Source of the DNA: UBA10908 sp964608965
Lineage (GTDB): Bacteria > Bacillota > Clostridia > Peptostreptococcales > Anaerovoracaceae
Direction of reading: 5' to 3'
Assembly (NCBI GenBank): GCA_964608965.1
Contig: CAZSPZ010000007.1
Location: 1-64,000, forward strand
Length of the DNA stretch: 64,000 bases
Below the pieces are notes generated by a model that worked only from the letters and a program-made list of their open reading frames with translations, searched no databases and was not told where the DNA came from. Both the position numbers and the translations under genes were made by a program. Shown piece after piece: positions 18,365 through 25,324 of this stretch; the first letter of the stretch is position 1, and each line of letters opens with the position of its first letter.

Positions 18365-18961
18365 ATGTCCACAAGCAAAAATATAAAATCCGCTTTAGAG
18401 TCTCTTCTTTTTGTCTGGGGAGATCCCTTGGAAGCAAAAGTCGCAGCAGAATTATTTAATCTTCCGGTGCCGGATATGCTGCAGTGCTTTCGGGAACTGA
18501 TGGGCGATTACGAAGAAAGAGGCAGCGGACTTCGCATCAGGGAGATGGATAAAAGCTTTCAACTGTGCACAAATCCCGAAAATGACGACTATATTCAAAG
18601 GCTATGCACGCCGATTAAAGAGAAGAAACTCTCCCAGGCCGCACTGGAAGTTCTGGCGGTAATCGCCTACAGACAACCTGTGACAAAAGGTGAAATCGAT
18701 TCCATCCGCGGTATAAAAAGCGACAGGGTGCTCGAAGGGTTGATGCGCAAGGAATTGGTGACGGAATGCGGCCGCAGCAATGCCATAGGAAGGCCTATTT
18801 TGTACGGGACCACATCGATTTTCCTGGCTCAATTCGGTTTTGAAAGTCTGGAAGATCTTCCCGAAATCGAAGACATCGGCACGTTGGTTCTTTCCGATAG
18901 TTTTCTTGCATCCGATGAATTGACAACGCAGCAGATCGCAATCTCCTTAGAGGAAGAATAG
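18365..18961 (+). CDS. scpB: Segregation and condensation protein ScpB
   Basis: The 198-residue tandem winged-helix partner of ScpA. The family stretch LEVLAVIAYRQPVTKGEID (about residues 93-111) and the GRPILYGTT segment near 140 are present. AGGAGATACGGAGGAA precedes the ATG. It acts in chromosome condensation on the SMC dimer. It is followed by an unrelated transporter gene 14 bases later. Confidence 0.94.
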   Translation: MSTSKNIKSALESLLFVWGDPLEAKVAAELFNLPVPDMLQCFRELMGDYEERGSGLRIREMDKSFQLCTNPENDDYIQRLCTPIKEKKLSQAALEVLAVIAYRQPVTKGEIDSIRGIKSDRVLEGLMRKELVTECGRSNAIGRPILYGTTSIFLAQFGFESLEDLPEIEDIGTLVLSDSFLASDELTTQQIAISLEEE

Positions 18962-18975
18962 AGAGTATACATTCC

Positions 18976-19866
18976 ATGAGCAAGAGAGCGGGAATAATTT
19001 TTGCGATGGGCGCCGCATTTTTTTACGGCGTCTCCTCCATAACGGGGAAAATGTCCTATGTTGGTGACGGCAATGCCGTCACAATTTCGTTTTATCGCAA
19101 TATGATTTCCGTTCCGATGCTTTTTTTATTGCTTAAAGTGGCTGGAATTTCCATGAAAATCACTAAAAAGGAATGCGTGGGACTCGCTATTATGGGCGGG
19201 TTGGGCGGTTGCATAACAGGAGTGTTGATTTATACTTCTTATCAATATATTTCTGTGGGGCTTACCACATGCATACACTTCAGCTATCCGATCATTCTGG
19301 CTTTCATTTATGTTTTTGTTTTTAAAATATTGATTCTGGGTGTCGGCGGAATGTTATTTTTTCTGGAGAGCGACGTTTCAATCAATCCGTTTGGAATCTT
19401 TACCGCTCTTCTGTCGGGCTTTGGCTATGCATTTTATTTGATTGTGATGGATAAGTGGAATTTAAAATCGATGAACGGTTTCAAACTTTCGTTTTACTGT
19501 TGTATTTTTTCGGGTATTTCACTTTTTCTGTTTGGCGCTATAATGGGGTATAGGTTTTCGGGAGTGATGAATTCGGGCGCGTGGGCCTACATCTTGGGAA
19601 CAGCTCTCTTTGTGTCGCTGCTTGGCAATGCAATGATACCGGCGGCTGTGAATCGCGTGGGTCCGACCGTTACAGGTATTGTTGGCATATTTGAACCTGT
19701 AACGTCAGTTTTAATGGGGGCGCTTCTCCTCGGCGAGCCGTTCGGGCTTCGAAGCATGATCGGAGCAATTCTGGTTCTTGGCGCGGCAATATTGCTGGCG
19801 CTGGAGAAATCGGAAACAAACACCGAGGTTTTAGTGAAAAAAGAAACAGAGAGGAACCTATCGTGA
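18976..19866 (+). CDS. DMT/EamA family transporter
   Basis: The 296-residue membrane protein has two EamA repeats with most of the expected ten helices. The second repeat is normal (VGPTVTGIVGIFEPVTSVLMGALLLGE). In the first repeat the segment between helices 4 and 5 seems contracted: FIYVFVFK runs straight into ILILGVGGMLFF, lacking the usual EKxxxxK-type loop and the start of helix 5. Substrate is unknown. The stop overlaps the GTG start of the next gene, so it is co-expressed with the HAD phosphatases. Confidence 0.8.
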   Translation: MSKRAGIIFAMGAAFFYGVSSITGKMSYVGDGNAVTISFYRNMISVPMLFLLLKVAGISMKITKKECVGLAIMGGLGGCITGVLIYTSYQYISVGLTTCIHFSYPIILAFIYVFVFKILILGVGGMLFFLESDVSINPFGIFTALLSGFGYAFYLIVMDKWNLKSMNGFKLSFYCCIFSGISLFLFGAIMGYRFSGVMNSGAWAYILGTALFVSLLGNAMIPAAVNRVGPTVTGIVGIFEPVTSVLMGALLLGEPFGLRSMIGAILVLGAAILLALEKSETNTEVLVKKETERNLS

Positions 19867-20723
19867 AGAATATAAAATTATCCGATGCGATATTAAATAA
19901 AATAAAAATACTGGCTTTCGATATGGATGGCACGCTCCTTAATAATAAAGGGGTATTGTCCGAAGTCAACAAAGCCTGTATCCTTCGGGCGTTGGAAAAG
20001 GGCTATCATATCGTTATCGCCACGGGCAGAGTATATTCGGCCTTGCCCAAAGATGTCATGCAGGTCGAGGGGATTCGTTATGTCATCACGTCCAACGGGG
20101 CGCATATTGTCGACATGAGCACGAAGGAGACCATTTATTCGAATCTTTTGACACGGCAGGCCGTAGAAGCTGCCCTTCCCTGGATTTCGGACCCGGATAT
20201 CATGAGAGAGGTTTTTTTCGGACACGACGTCTATGCGGATAAGCACTGCATGGACGATTTGGAGCGCTATGGAATTGTCTCTCCCAAAAGCCAGCAGTAT
20301 GTGCTTGAAACCCGAAAACCGGTCGAAGATACGATTGCCTTGGTAAAAGAACATGCGGAGCGTCTGGAAAACATCAATCTGATTTTTTCCGACGAAGAAA
20401 AAAGAAAGAGATACTGGGAAGAGTTGAGCAGCCATTCGGGCTTAACTGTCGTAAGTTCCATGCCGTTCAACATTGAACTGGGCGGCGCAACCACGTCCAA
20501 GGCCTCGGCCTTGAACGCGCTTGCCAAACGACTGGGTTTAGGGCATGAAAACATCATGTCGTTTGGAGACAGCACCAACGACGCGCAAATGCTGTCCGCC
20601 GCCCAGATAGGCGTTGCGATGGGCAATGCCGTGCAGGAATTAAAAGAAATGGCAGACTATATTACAAGCACGAACGAGGAAGACGGCGTTGCCGATGCCC
20701 TTTCCATACTTTTGGAAATATAA
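19863..20723 (+). CDS. Cof-type HAD-IIB phosphatase (first copy)
   Basis: The 286-residue protein begins near residue 16 with FDMDGTLLNNKG, the HAD motif I with nucleophile and acid aspartates. ATGRVYSALP follows as motif II (Thr region) and FGDSTNDAQML near 233 as motif IV. The cap domain of the Cof/IIB type lies between. Sugar phosphates, FMN or similar metabolites are usual substrates; the exact one is unknown. Start is GTG at 19863 after GAGAGGA, overlapping the transporter stop. Confidence 0.88.
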   Translation: MKNIKLSDAILNKIKILAFDMDGTLLNNKGVLSEVNKACILRALEKGYHIVIATGRVYSALPKDVMQVEGIRYVITSNGAHIVDMSTKETIYSNLLTRQAVEAALPWISDPDIMREVFFGHDVYADKHCMDDLERYGIVSPKSQQYVLETRKPVEDTIALVKEHAERLENINLIFSDEEKRKRYWEELSSHSGLTVVSSMPFNIELGGATTSKASALNALAKRLGLGHENIMSFGDSTNDAQMLSAAQIGVAMGNAVQELKEMADYITSTNEEDGVADALSILLEI

Positions 20724-20742
20724 AGACAAAGGAGAAAGACGG

Positions 20743-21591
20743 ATGATTTCCAAAGAAGCGCTCGCAAAAATAAAAATTTTAGCCTTTGATATGGACGATA
20801 CGCTTTTAAATGAAAAAAGTGTTCTTTCGGATCAAAATCGTCTGGCGATTATGCGCGCAATGGATAAAGGATATCATGTCGTGATTGCCACAGGGCGAGT
20901 CTTTACTGCGCTTCCCCAAGATGTGCTCGCCGTGGACGGCATTCGCTATGCCATCACTTCCAACGGCGCCCGCATCACCGACACGCACACGCAACAGACG
21001 ATTTACACAAACTACCTCGATAAAGAGGAAGTGCAGAGAATTATGCCCTGGATAGCAGATCCGGATGTCATGAAAGAAGTTTTTTGTGATAATAATGCTT
21101 ATAGCGATAAGCATTGCCTAAGAGATTTGCCTCGATATGGAGTTGTAAGTCAATGGGCACAAAATTATGTTCGCACCACAAGAATACCAGTTGATAGCAC
21201 AATCGATTTAATCAACGAAAAAATAGAATGTCTAGAGAATATAAATTTGACATTTACCGATTTAATCAAGCGGGAGAGATTTACATCAGAACTAAAAGAA
21301 AATTCCAATCTTTCGATATTTTGCTCTTGTCCAGACGACATCGAAATCGGCGGAAAGTCTGCATCCAAAGCGGAAGCCCTGAAAGTTCTTGCCGAAATTT
21401 TAGGCACGGGAGAAGACAGCATCATGGCTTTTGGTGACAGCGTAAACGACACACCCATGTTACGGGAAGCCGCGATTGGCGTTGCCATGGGAAATGCGCT
21501 GCCCGAAGTAAAAGACGCTGCAGATTACATTACGCTGACGAATGCACAAGACGGTGTGGCGTATGCCCTAAAAGAATTACTCGACCTATAA
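20743..21591 (+). CDS. Cof-type HAD-IIB phosphatase (second, tandem copy)
   Basis: This 282-residue paralogue of the preceding gene shares FDMDDTLLNEKS, ATGRVFTALPQDV and FGDSVNDTPML. AAAGGAGAAAG fixes the start at 20743; the open frame extends upstream to 20689 inside the previous gene. The middle, about 21075-21335, is visibly AT-rich (two successive 60-base rows at 21181 and 21241 count 18 G+C each, 30%) while the row at 21361 counts 31 (52%). This looks like a recombined block or relaxed cap domain. A strong terminator follows. Confidence 0.87.
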   Translation: MISKEALAKIKILAFDMDDTLLNEKSVLSDQNRLAIMRAMDKGYHVVIATGRVFTALPQDVLAVDGIRYAITSNGARITDTHTQQTIYTNYLDKEEVQRIMPWIADPDVMKEVFCDNNAYSDKHCLRDLPRYGVVSQWAQNYVRTTRIPVDSTIDLINEKIECLENINLTFTDLIKRERFTSELKENSNLSIFCSCPDDIEIGGKSASKAEALKVLAEILGTGEDSIMAFGDSVNDTPMLREAAIGVAMGNALPEVKDAADYITLTNAQDGVAYALKELLDL

Positions 21592-21592
21592 A

Positions 21593-21626
21593 AAACATGC
21601 GACCCTTTGGGGTCGCATGTTTTTTT
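21593..21626. terminator. Bidirectional terminator
   Basis: AACATGCGACCC pairs perfectly with GGGTCGCATGTT across a TTTG loop, with A-run and T-run on the two sides. It serves the second HAD gene on the plus strand and the pseudouridine synthase on the minus strand. Confidence 0.93.
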
Positions 21627-22329
21627 AACAGTTTTTCAAATAATCAATTTCCTGTATCGTTAATTTTCTGTAATGTCCCGGTTTCAACCTTCCCAAGTGC
21701 ACATTTCCTATAGCAACCCGTTCAAGCTGCAACACATGATGCCCCACCGCCTCGCACATTTTTCGAATTTGGCGATTTTTTCCTTCGTAAATCTGGATTT
21801 CAAGAATGGTTGAGCTGGCCGTTTCCTTAAGGATTTCGACTTTTGCGGGTGCTGTGGTATATCCTTCGATAAGGACTCCGTTCTGCAGCATGCGAAGTTC
21901 TTCCTTCGATAGCGTGCCGCTCACATTTGCCACATAGGTTTTATATACTTGCTGGGAAGGGTGAGACAAGTGATAGGAAAGATCCCCATCATTTGTCATG
22001 ATGATCAGGCCGCTTGTTGCGGCGTCTAACCTCCCCACCGGAAACACCCGCGAAGATACATCCGTAAGCAGCGATACCACCGTGGGGCGGCCTTTTTCGT
22101 CTGCCGTGGTCGTTATGTATCCAAGCGGTTTATTCAGCGCATAATATGCCAAAGTTTCGCCTCCCGTAATGACCTTCCCCGCGACAGAAACGATATCGTC
22201 GGGTTTAACGTCGTAGCCTGGCGTTTGCATAATTGAGCCGTTTATTTTGACTTGACCGTCTATTGTCAGCTGGTCGGCTTTTCGCCTGGATGCTATGCCG
22301 GCCGCAGCAATATACTTATTCAGTCTCAT
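21625..22329 (-). CDS. rluB: RsuA/RluB-family rRNA pseudouridine synthase
   Basis: The 234-residue enzyme has an N-terminal S4 RNA-binding domain (MRLNKYIAAAGIASRRKAD) and the catalytic aspartate in GRLDAATSGLIIMTNDGDL near residue 102. It makes pseudouridine in ribosomal RNA; RluB (23S) is likelier than RsuA in this lineage, but the site is not certain. The start at 22329 lies 4 bases after the kal stop, so it appears to be the second gene of the kal transcript, an unusual pairing. It ends at the bidirectional hairpin. Confidence 0.87.
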   Translation of the reverse strand: MRLNKYIAAAGIASRRKADQLTIDGQVKINGSIMQTPGYDVKPDDIVSVAGKVITGGETLAYYALNKPLGYITTTADEKGRPTVVSLLTDVSSRVFPVGRLDAATSGLIIMTNDGDLSYHLSHPSQQVYKTYVANVSGTLSKEELRMLQNGVLIEGYTTAPAKVEILKETASSTILEIQIYEGKNRQIRKMCEAVGHHVLQLERVAIGNVHLGRLKPGHYRKLTIQEIDYLKNC

Positions 22330-22333
22330 TGTT

Positions 22334-22726
22334 TTACTTTCTCTTTGATTCTTTAGGTGTAACGCAGACGCCCTTGGCTCTGCATACAACGATAGGTTCT
22401 TCCAAAAAGTCTGCGGCGGAAGCACTGACATCGGGGCGTGCCGCTACGATTTTCTTCGCTACAAACTCCATGGTTCTGGAAGTGTTCCCGATTTTTGTGA
22501 TTTCTCCGTATGCTTCAATGTAATCTCCCGCATACGTCGGTGATAAGAATTCCACTTCGTCATAGCGAAGGAAGAGACCCTCGTCTCCGTCCAGCTTGAT
22601 AAGAAGTTCTGTTGCTACATCTCCGAACAGGTGTACCATCAGTGCACCGTCAACGAGGTTCCCGCCGTAGTGAGCATCTTTTGCCGACATTCTCAGACGA
22701 ATGGTGGATGTGATCTTCTGTTCCAT
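22334..22726 (-). CDS. kal: 3-aminobutyryl-CoA ammonia-lyase (lysine fermentation)
   Basis: This 130-residue hotdog-fold protein removes ammonia from L-3-aminobutyryl-CoA to give crotonyl-CoA, which feeds butyrate formation. The recognisable stretch is KDAHYGGNLVDGA (about residues 16-28), followed by GDEGLFLRYDEVEF and GDYIEAYGEI, as I recall for Kal of lysine fermenters. AAAAGGAGA precedes the ATG at 22726; an in-frame ATG at 22786 lacks a site. It is divergent from the regulator and kdd-kam operon, and has its own sigma-54 promoter. A plain hotdog thioesterase is the alternative, disfavoured by the context. Confidence 0.85.
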   Translation of the reverse strand: MEQKITSTIRLRMSAKDAHYGGNLVDGALMVHLFGDVATELLIKLDGDEGLFLRYDEVEFLSPTYAGDYIEAYGEITKIGNTSRTMEFVAKKIVAARPDVSASAADFLEEPIVVCRAKGVCVTPKESKRK

Positions 22727-22802
22727 TTTCAATTCTCCTTTTCTTCCATTAAACCGAAAGACAATGGTCCATTCGGTGTATATCATAAATCAAATTATAT
22801 TA

Positions 22803-22831
22803 TTGCAAATAGTGTGCCAATGCGCTATGCT
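22803..22831 (+). promoter_or_regulatory. Possible sigma-A promoter of the activator gene
   Basis: TTGCAA (22803-22808), 17 bases, TATGCT (22826-22831). It would start the regulator transcript near 22838. It overlaps the kal sigma-54 promoter on the other strand, so occupancy of one would hinder the other. Confidence 0.45.
22804..22819 (-). promoter_or_regulatory. Sigma-54 promoter of kal
   Basis: On the minus strand TGGCACA (22819-22813), four bases, then TTGCA (22808-22804) matches the consensus TGGCAC-N5-TTGCW with correct GG-to-GC spacing. The predicted start near 22793 gives a leader of about 67 bases before kal. Confidence 0.85.
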
Positions 22832-22843
22832 TGTAATAATTAA

Positions 22844-22858
22844 AAATCGAACCGATTT
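22844..22858. promoter_or_regulatory. Candidate activator binding site (kal side)
   Basis: AAATCG-AAC-CGATTT is a perfect 6-bp dyad. Its GAACCGATTT part (22849-22858) is repeated as AAATCGGTTC at 24978-24987 in front of kdd. Read toward each promoter, both copies have the same orientation. Here the centre is about 60 bases upstream of the kal start, closer than usual for an enhancer site. Confidence 0.55.
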
Positions 22859-22900
22859 CGTTTCACCAAAGTCGAAGCCGGTCAGAAAACCGAGGCATTT

Positions 22901-24973
22901 ATGGAAAAACATTATGGCATTAGAAGAGTAATTGAACCAAAAGAGGTTCTGCCTATATCGGCCTGGAAAATAGACAGTCACCGGGCAATTTATCCTGATG
23001 AAATGCGCCTTTCCATCAGACGCATTCACATAGAAAGCGCGAGCTTTCGCCAGATTTCAGTGGAATCGGGCCACGACGAAGAACGCATAAAAGAAAGAAT
23101 CCGGGATGTGGTCATCAAGAGGGGAAAGCTTCATAATCCTATTACGGATACGGGCGGCTTAGTCTTTGGCATCGTAGAAGAGATCGGCGCCGAGTTTATG
23201 AATCCGCTTCACCTTAAGGTGGGGGAAGAAGTGATATGCAACGCGTCGCTCGCAGCCATTCCTCTCCATTTGCAAAGCATTGACAAAGTGCATTTCGGCC
23301 TTTGTCAAATTGAAGCTTCCGGCTATGCAATCATCAATGAAAGCCTTCCCGTCATTCGAAGCCCTAAAGATATTCTTACGGGTATCCTCCTTTACACGCT
23401 GGATGAATCGGGTACGCTTTATGCGGTGCATAAGTGCGCCGCCGACAAGAAGCGGTGCCTGATTGTCGGGAACAGTCTGATAACAAACGTATTGTTTGGA
23501 CAGGCTGTAAGAAAATCCGCTGGGCCGGAAGCCGAAATCGTTTGCCTTTTTGATAACAATACAGACCTTGGAGCTAAAAGCAACCAGCTTCGAACGCTCC
23601 TTGAAAAGACATTTTCCTCCATACACTACGTCAATATCGTCAAGCCGGTGGAATGCCTGAGCAATTTGGATATAGGGCTTTTTGATCTTTCGGTTAACTG
23701 CGCGGACATTGCCGGCGCGGAGACCATCAATATTCTCTCCACAAAGGATGACGGGATCATTTATTTTGCGAACATGATCAACAATTACAACATCGCACTT
23801 TATATCACCGAAGTGATAAGGCGCCATATTGATATCCGCTGCGGAGAAGGTTACGAGCCGCACTACGCGGAATTTGACATAGAGTTGCTTCGCGAAATTT
23901 CTCCTTACATTCCGGAAGGCAGCCTGGATGGCTATACGCTAGCCGACAATGTGGCATACGCGTTGCGAAAGAACATCAAACAGCAGCGTGTTACTTTGGA
24001 TCAGGCAGGTGTGACGGATGACTTCATATGCCAAAGCAAGCCCATGAGAGCTGTTTTGGAGGAAATCCTATCGGTTGCAAAGTACGACTGCAATGTACTC
24101 ATCACAGGCGATACGGGGGTGGGAAAAGAAAAAGTAGCTTCCATGATTCAGAAAAACAGCACGAGAAACAACCAGCCGTATATTAAAATTAACTGTGCTT
24201 CCATTTCGGAACATCTGATTGAGTCGGAGTTTTTCGGCTATGAAAAAGGTGCTTTTACCGGAGCGAACGCTTCTGGGAAAAAGGGATATTTTGAGATTGC
24301 CGATAACGGAATCATTTTCCTGGACGAAGTGGGAGAATTGCCTTTAGACATGCAGGCAAAGCTTCTGCGCGTTATTCAGGACGGAGAATTTTTCCGCGTC
24401 GGCGGTACTAGGCCGATAAAAAGCAATGTGCGCATCCTTTCCGCTACCAATAAAAACCTGGAAGATCTTATGGCGCAAAAGCTTTTTCGCCGGGATCTTT
24501 TCTACCGCTTAAATGTCTTTCCTATAAGAGTTCCGGCTTTAGCCGAACGGCGCGCCGAAATTCCGGCTCTGCTGGAACATTTCCTGGCGCGGTACAATTT
24601 AAAGTTCGGCACACAAAAGCTGATGGAAAGCGACGCCGTAAGCTATCTTTCCTCCTGCGAATGGCCCGGCAATATACGGGAGCTGGAAAACACGCTTCAA
24701 CGACTGATCATCAATGCGTCTTCGGCCACCATCACGCTTTTGGACGCTATGCGGGAACTTCATTCGGATCTTGTTCCTGCGATGGATGCGCAACCCGAAG
24801 AACTCTCCGGAGGAGAAATGTCTCTGGATGCCATGGTCGAAAATTTTGAAAAGGGAATACTGCGACACGCAGCCGAAAAGTACGGTTCCTCCAGAAAGGC
24901 GGCGAAAAGACTTGGCATAAGCCAGACGCAGTACCTTCGAAAGAAGAATAAATATGGACTCGGAGGCCAGTGA
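22901..24973 (+). CDS. kamR: Sigma-54 activator with a Kdd-derived sensor domain (lysine fermentation regulator)
   Basis: The 690-residue protein has three parts. Residues 1-335 align along their length with Kdd (GIRRVIEPKEVLP against GTHRVIEPKGVLP; VNCADIAGAETINIL against INCVNIENTEMASIL). The Kdd loop GGGGKSG is GNSLITN here, so NAD binding is probably lost. Residues 375-615 form a sigma-54 AAA+ domain: Walker A GDTGVGKE (403-410), GAFTGA (450-455), Walker B GIIFLDE (470-476). Residues 645-685 form a Fis-type HTH (SSRKAAKRLGISQTQYL). It most likely senses a lysine-pathway intermediate and drives the sigma-54 promoters of kdd and kal. No PAS, GAF or receiver domain is present. The ATG at 22901 has only a weak GAGG site. 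The symbol is given for its role here. Confidence 0.9.
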   Translation: MEKHYGIRRVIEPKEVLPISAWKIDSHRAIYPDEMRLSIRRIHIESASFRQISVESGHDEERIKERIRDVVIKRGKLHNPITDTGGLVFGIVEEIGAEFMNPLHLKVGEEVICNASLAAIPLHLQSIDKVHFGLCQIEASGYAIINESLPVIRSPKDILTGILLYTLDESGTLYAVHKCAADKKRCLIVGNSLITNVLFGQAVRKSAGPEAEIVCLFDNNTDLGAKSNQLRTLLEKTFSSIHYVNIVKPVECLSNLDIGLFDLSVNCADIAGAETINILSTKDDGIIYFANMINNYNIALYITEVIRRHIDIRCGEGYEPHYAEFDIELLREISPYIPEGSLDGYTLADNVAYALRKNIKQQRVTLDQAGVTDDFICQSKPMRAVLEEILSVAKYDCNVLITGDTGVGKEKVASMIQKNSTRNNQPYIKINCASISEHLIESEFFGYEKGAFTGANASGKKGYFEIADNGIIFLDEVGELPLDMQAKLLRVIQDGEFFRVGGTRPIKSNVRILSATNKNLEDLMAQKLFRRDLFYRLNVFPIRVPALAERRAEIPALLEHFLARYNLKFGTQKLMESDAVSYLSSCEWPGNIRELENTLQRLIINASSATITLLDAMRELHSDLVPAMDAQPEELSGGEMSLDAMVENFEKGILRHAAEKYGSSRKAAKRLGISQTQYLRKKNKYGLGGQ

Positions 24974-24977
24974 TTCA

Positions 24978-25020
24978 AAATCGGTTCACATAATTTGCGA
25001 TATGCACGCAAAATGGTTCA
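24978..25020. promoter_or_regulatory. Candidate composite enhancer in front of kdd
   Basis: Two similar elements, AAATCGGTTCA (24978-24988) and AAAATGGTTCA (25010-25020), lie 32 bases apart (about three helical turns). Between them is a 6-bp dyad TTTGCG-N7-CGCAAA (24994-25012). The first element repeats the kal-side site exactly over 10 bases. They lie about 195-230 bases upstream of the predicted kdd start, a normal distance for a sigma-54 enhancer, between the kamR stop and its terminator. Confidence 0.55.
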
Positions 25021-25042
25021 TTTTATCTTTTATTCGCGCGCG

Positions 25043-25078
25043 CAGGGGCAGATGTTCATAACTGTCCCTGTTTTTTTT
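25043..25078 (+). terminator. Terminator of kamR
   Basis: CAGGGGCAG (25043-25051) pairs with CTGTCCCTG (25062-25070) with one wobble, followed by eight Ts. It separates kamR from the kdd promoter, so the activator gene is not part of the structural operon. Confidence 0.9.
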
Positions 25079-25187
25079 ATGCTGTGGCAGAGCGAAAGTG
25101 CTTCCTGTTGCGGTATATTGAAAGTACATCTTCATATTGTTAAAAAAAATACAATCTTTTCAAAAAAACATTTCATTTACATTCACT

Positions 25188-25203
25188 TGGCACGCAATTT
25201 GCT
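25188..25203 (+). promoter_or_regulatory. Sigma-54 promoter of the kdd-kam operon
   Basis: TGGCACG (25188-25194), four bases, TTGCT (25199-25203): an exact match to the -24/-12 consensus. The start is predicted near 25214, leaving about 110 bases of leader. Together with the 351-base non-coding stretch 24974-25324 it explains the regulation by the adjacent activator. Confidence 0.93.
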
Positions 25204-25324
25204 TTATAATACAAGCGTAAGGAAATGCCACTTTTTCACAAGCAATATTTTGAAAAAGTTTAAGGTAGGGAATGGTCAAAGATCGTTCCGTCAATCAAAT
25301 AAAAAACTATAGGAGGATAAGACA

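Noticed and set aside
22901..24973. Reading the activator N-terminus as an active dehydrogenase fused to a regulator
   Set aside because: The glycine-rich nucleotide loop is replaced by GNSLITN and overall identity to Kdd is low, so sensing without catalysis is more likely.
24995..25312. 105-codon frame between kamR and kdd
   Set aside because: It runs through the kamR terminator and the sigma-54 promoter, so it is not a gene.
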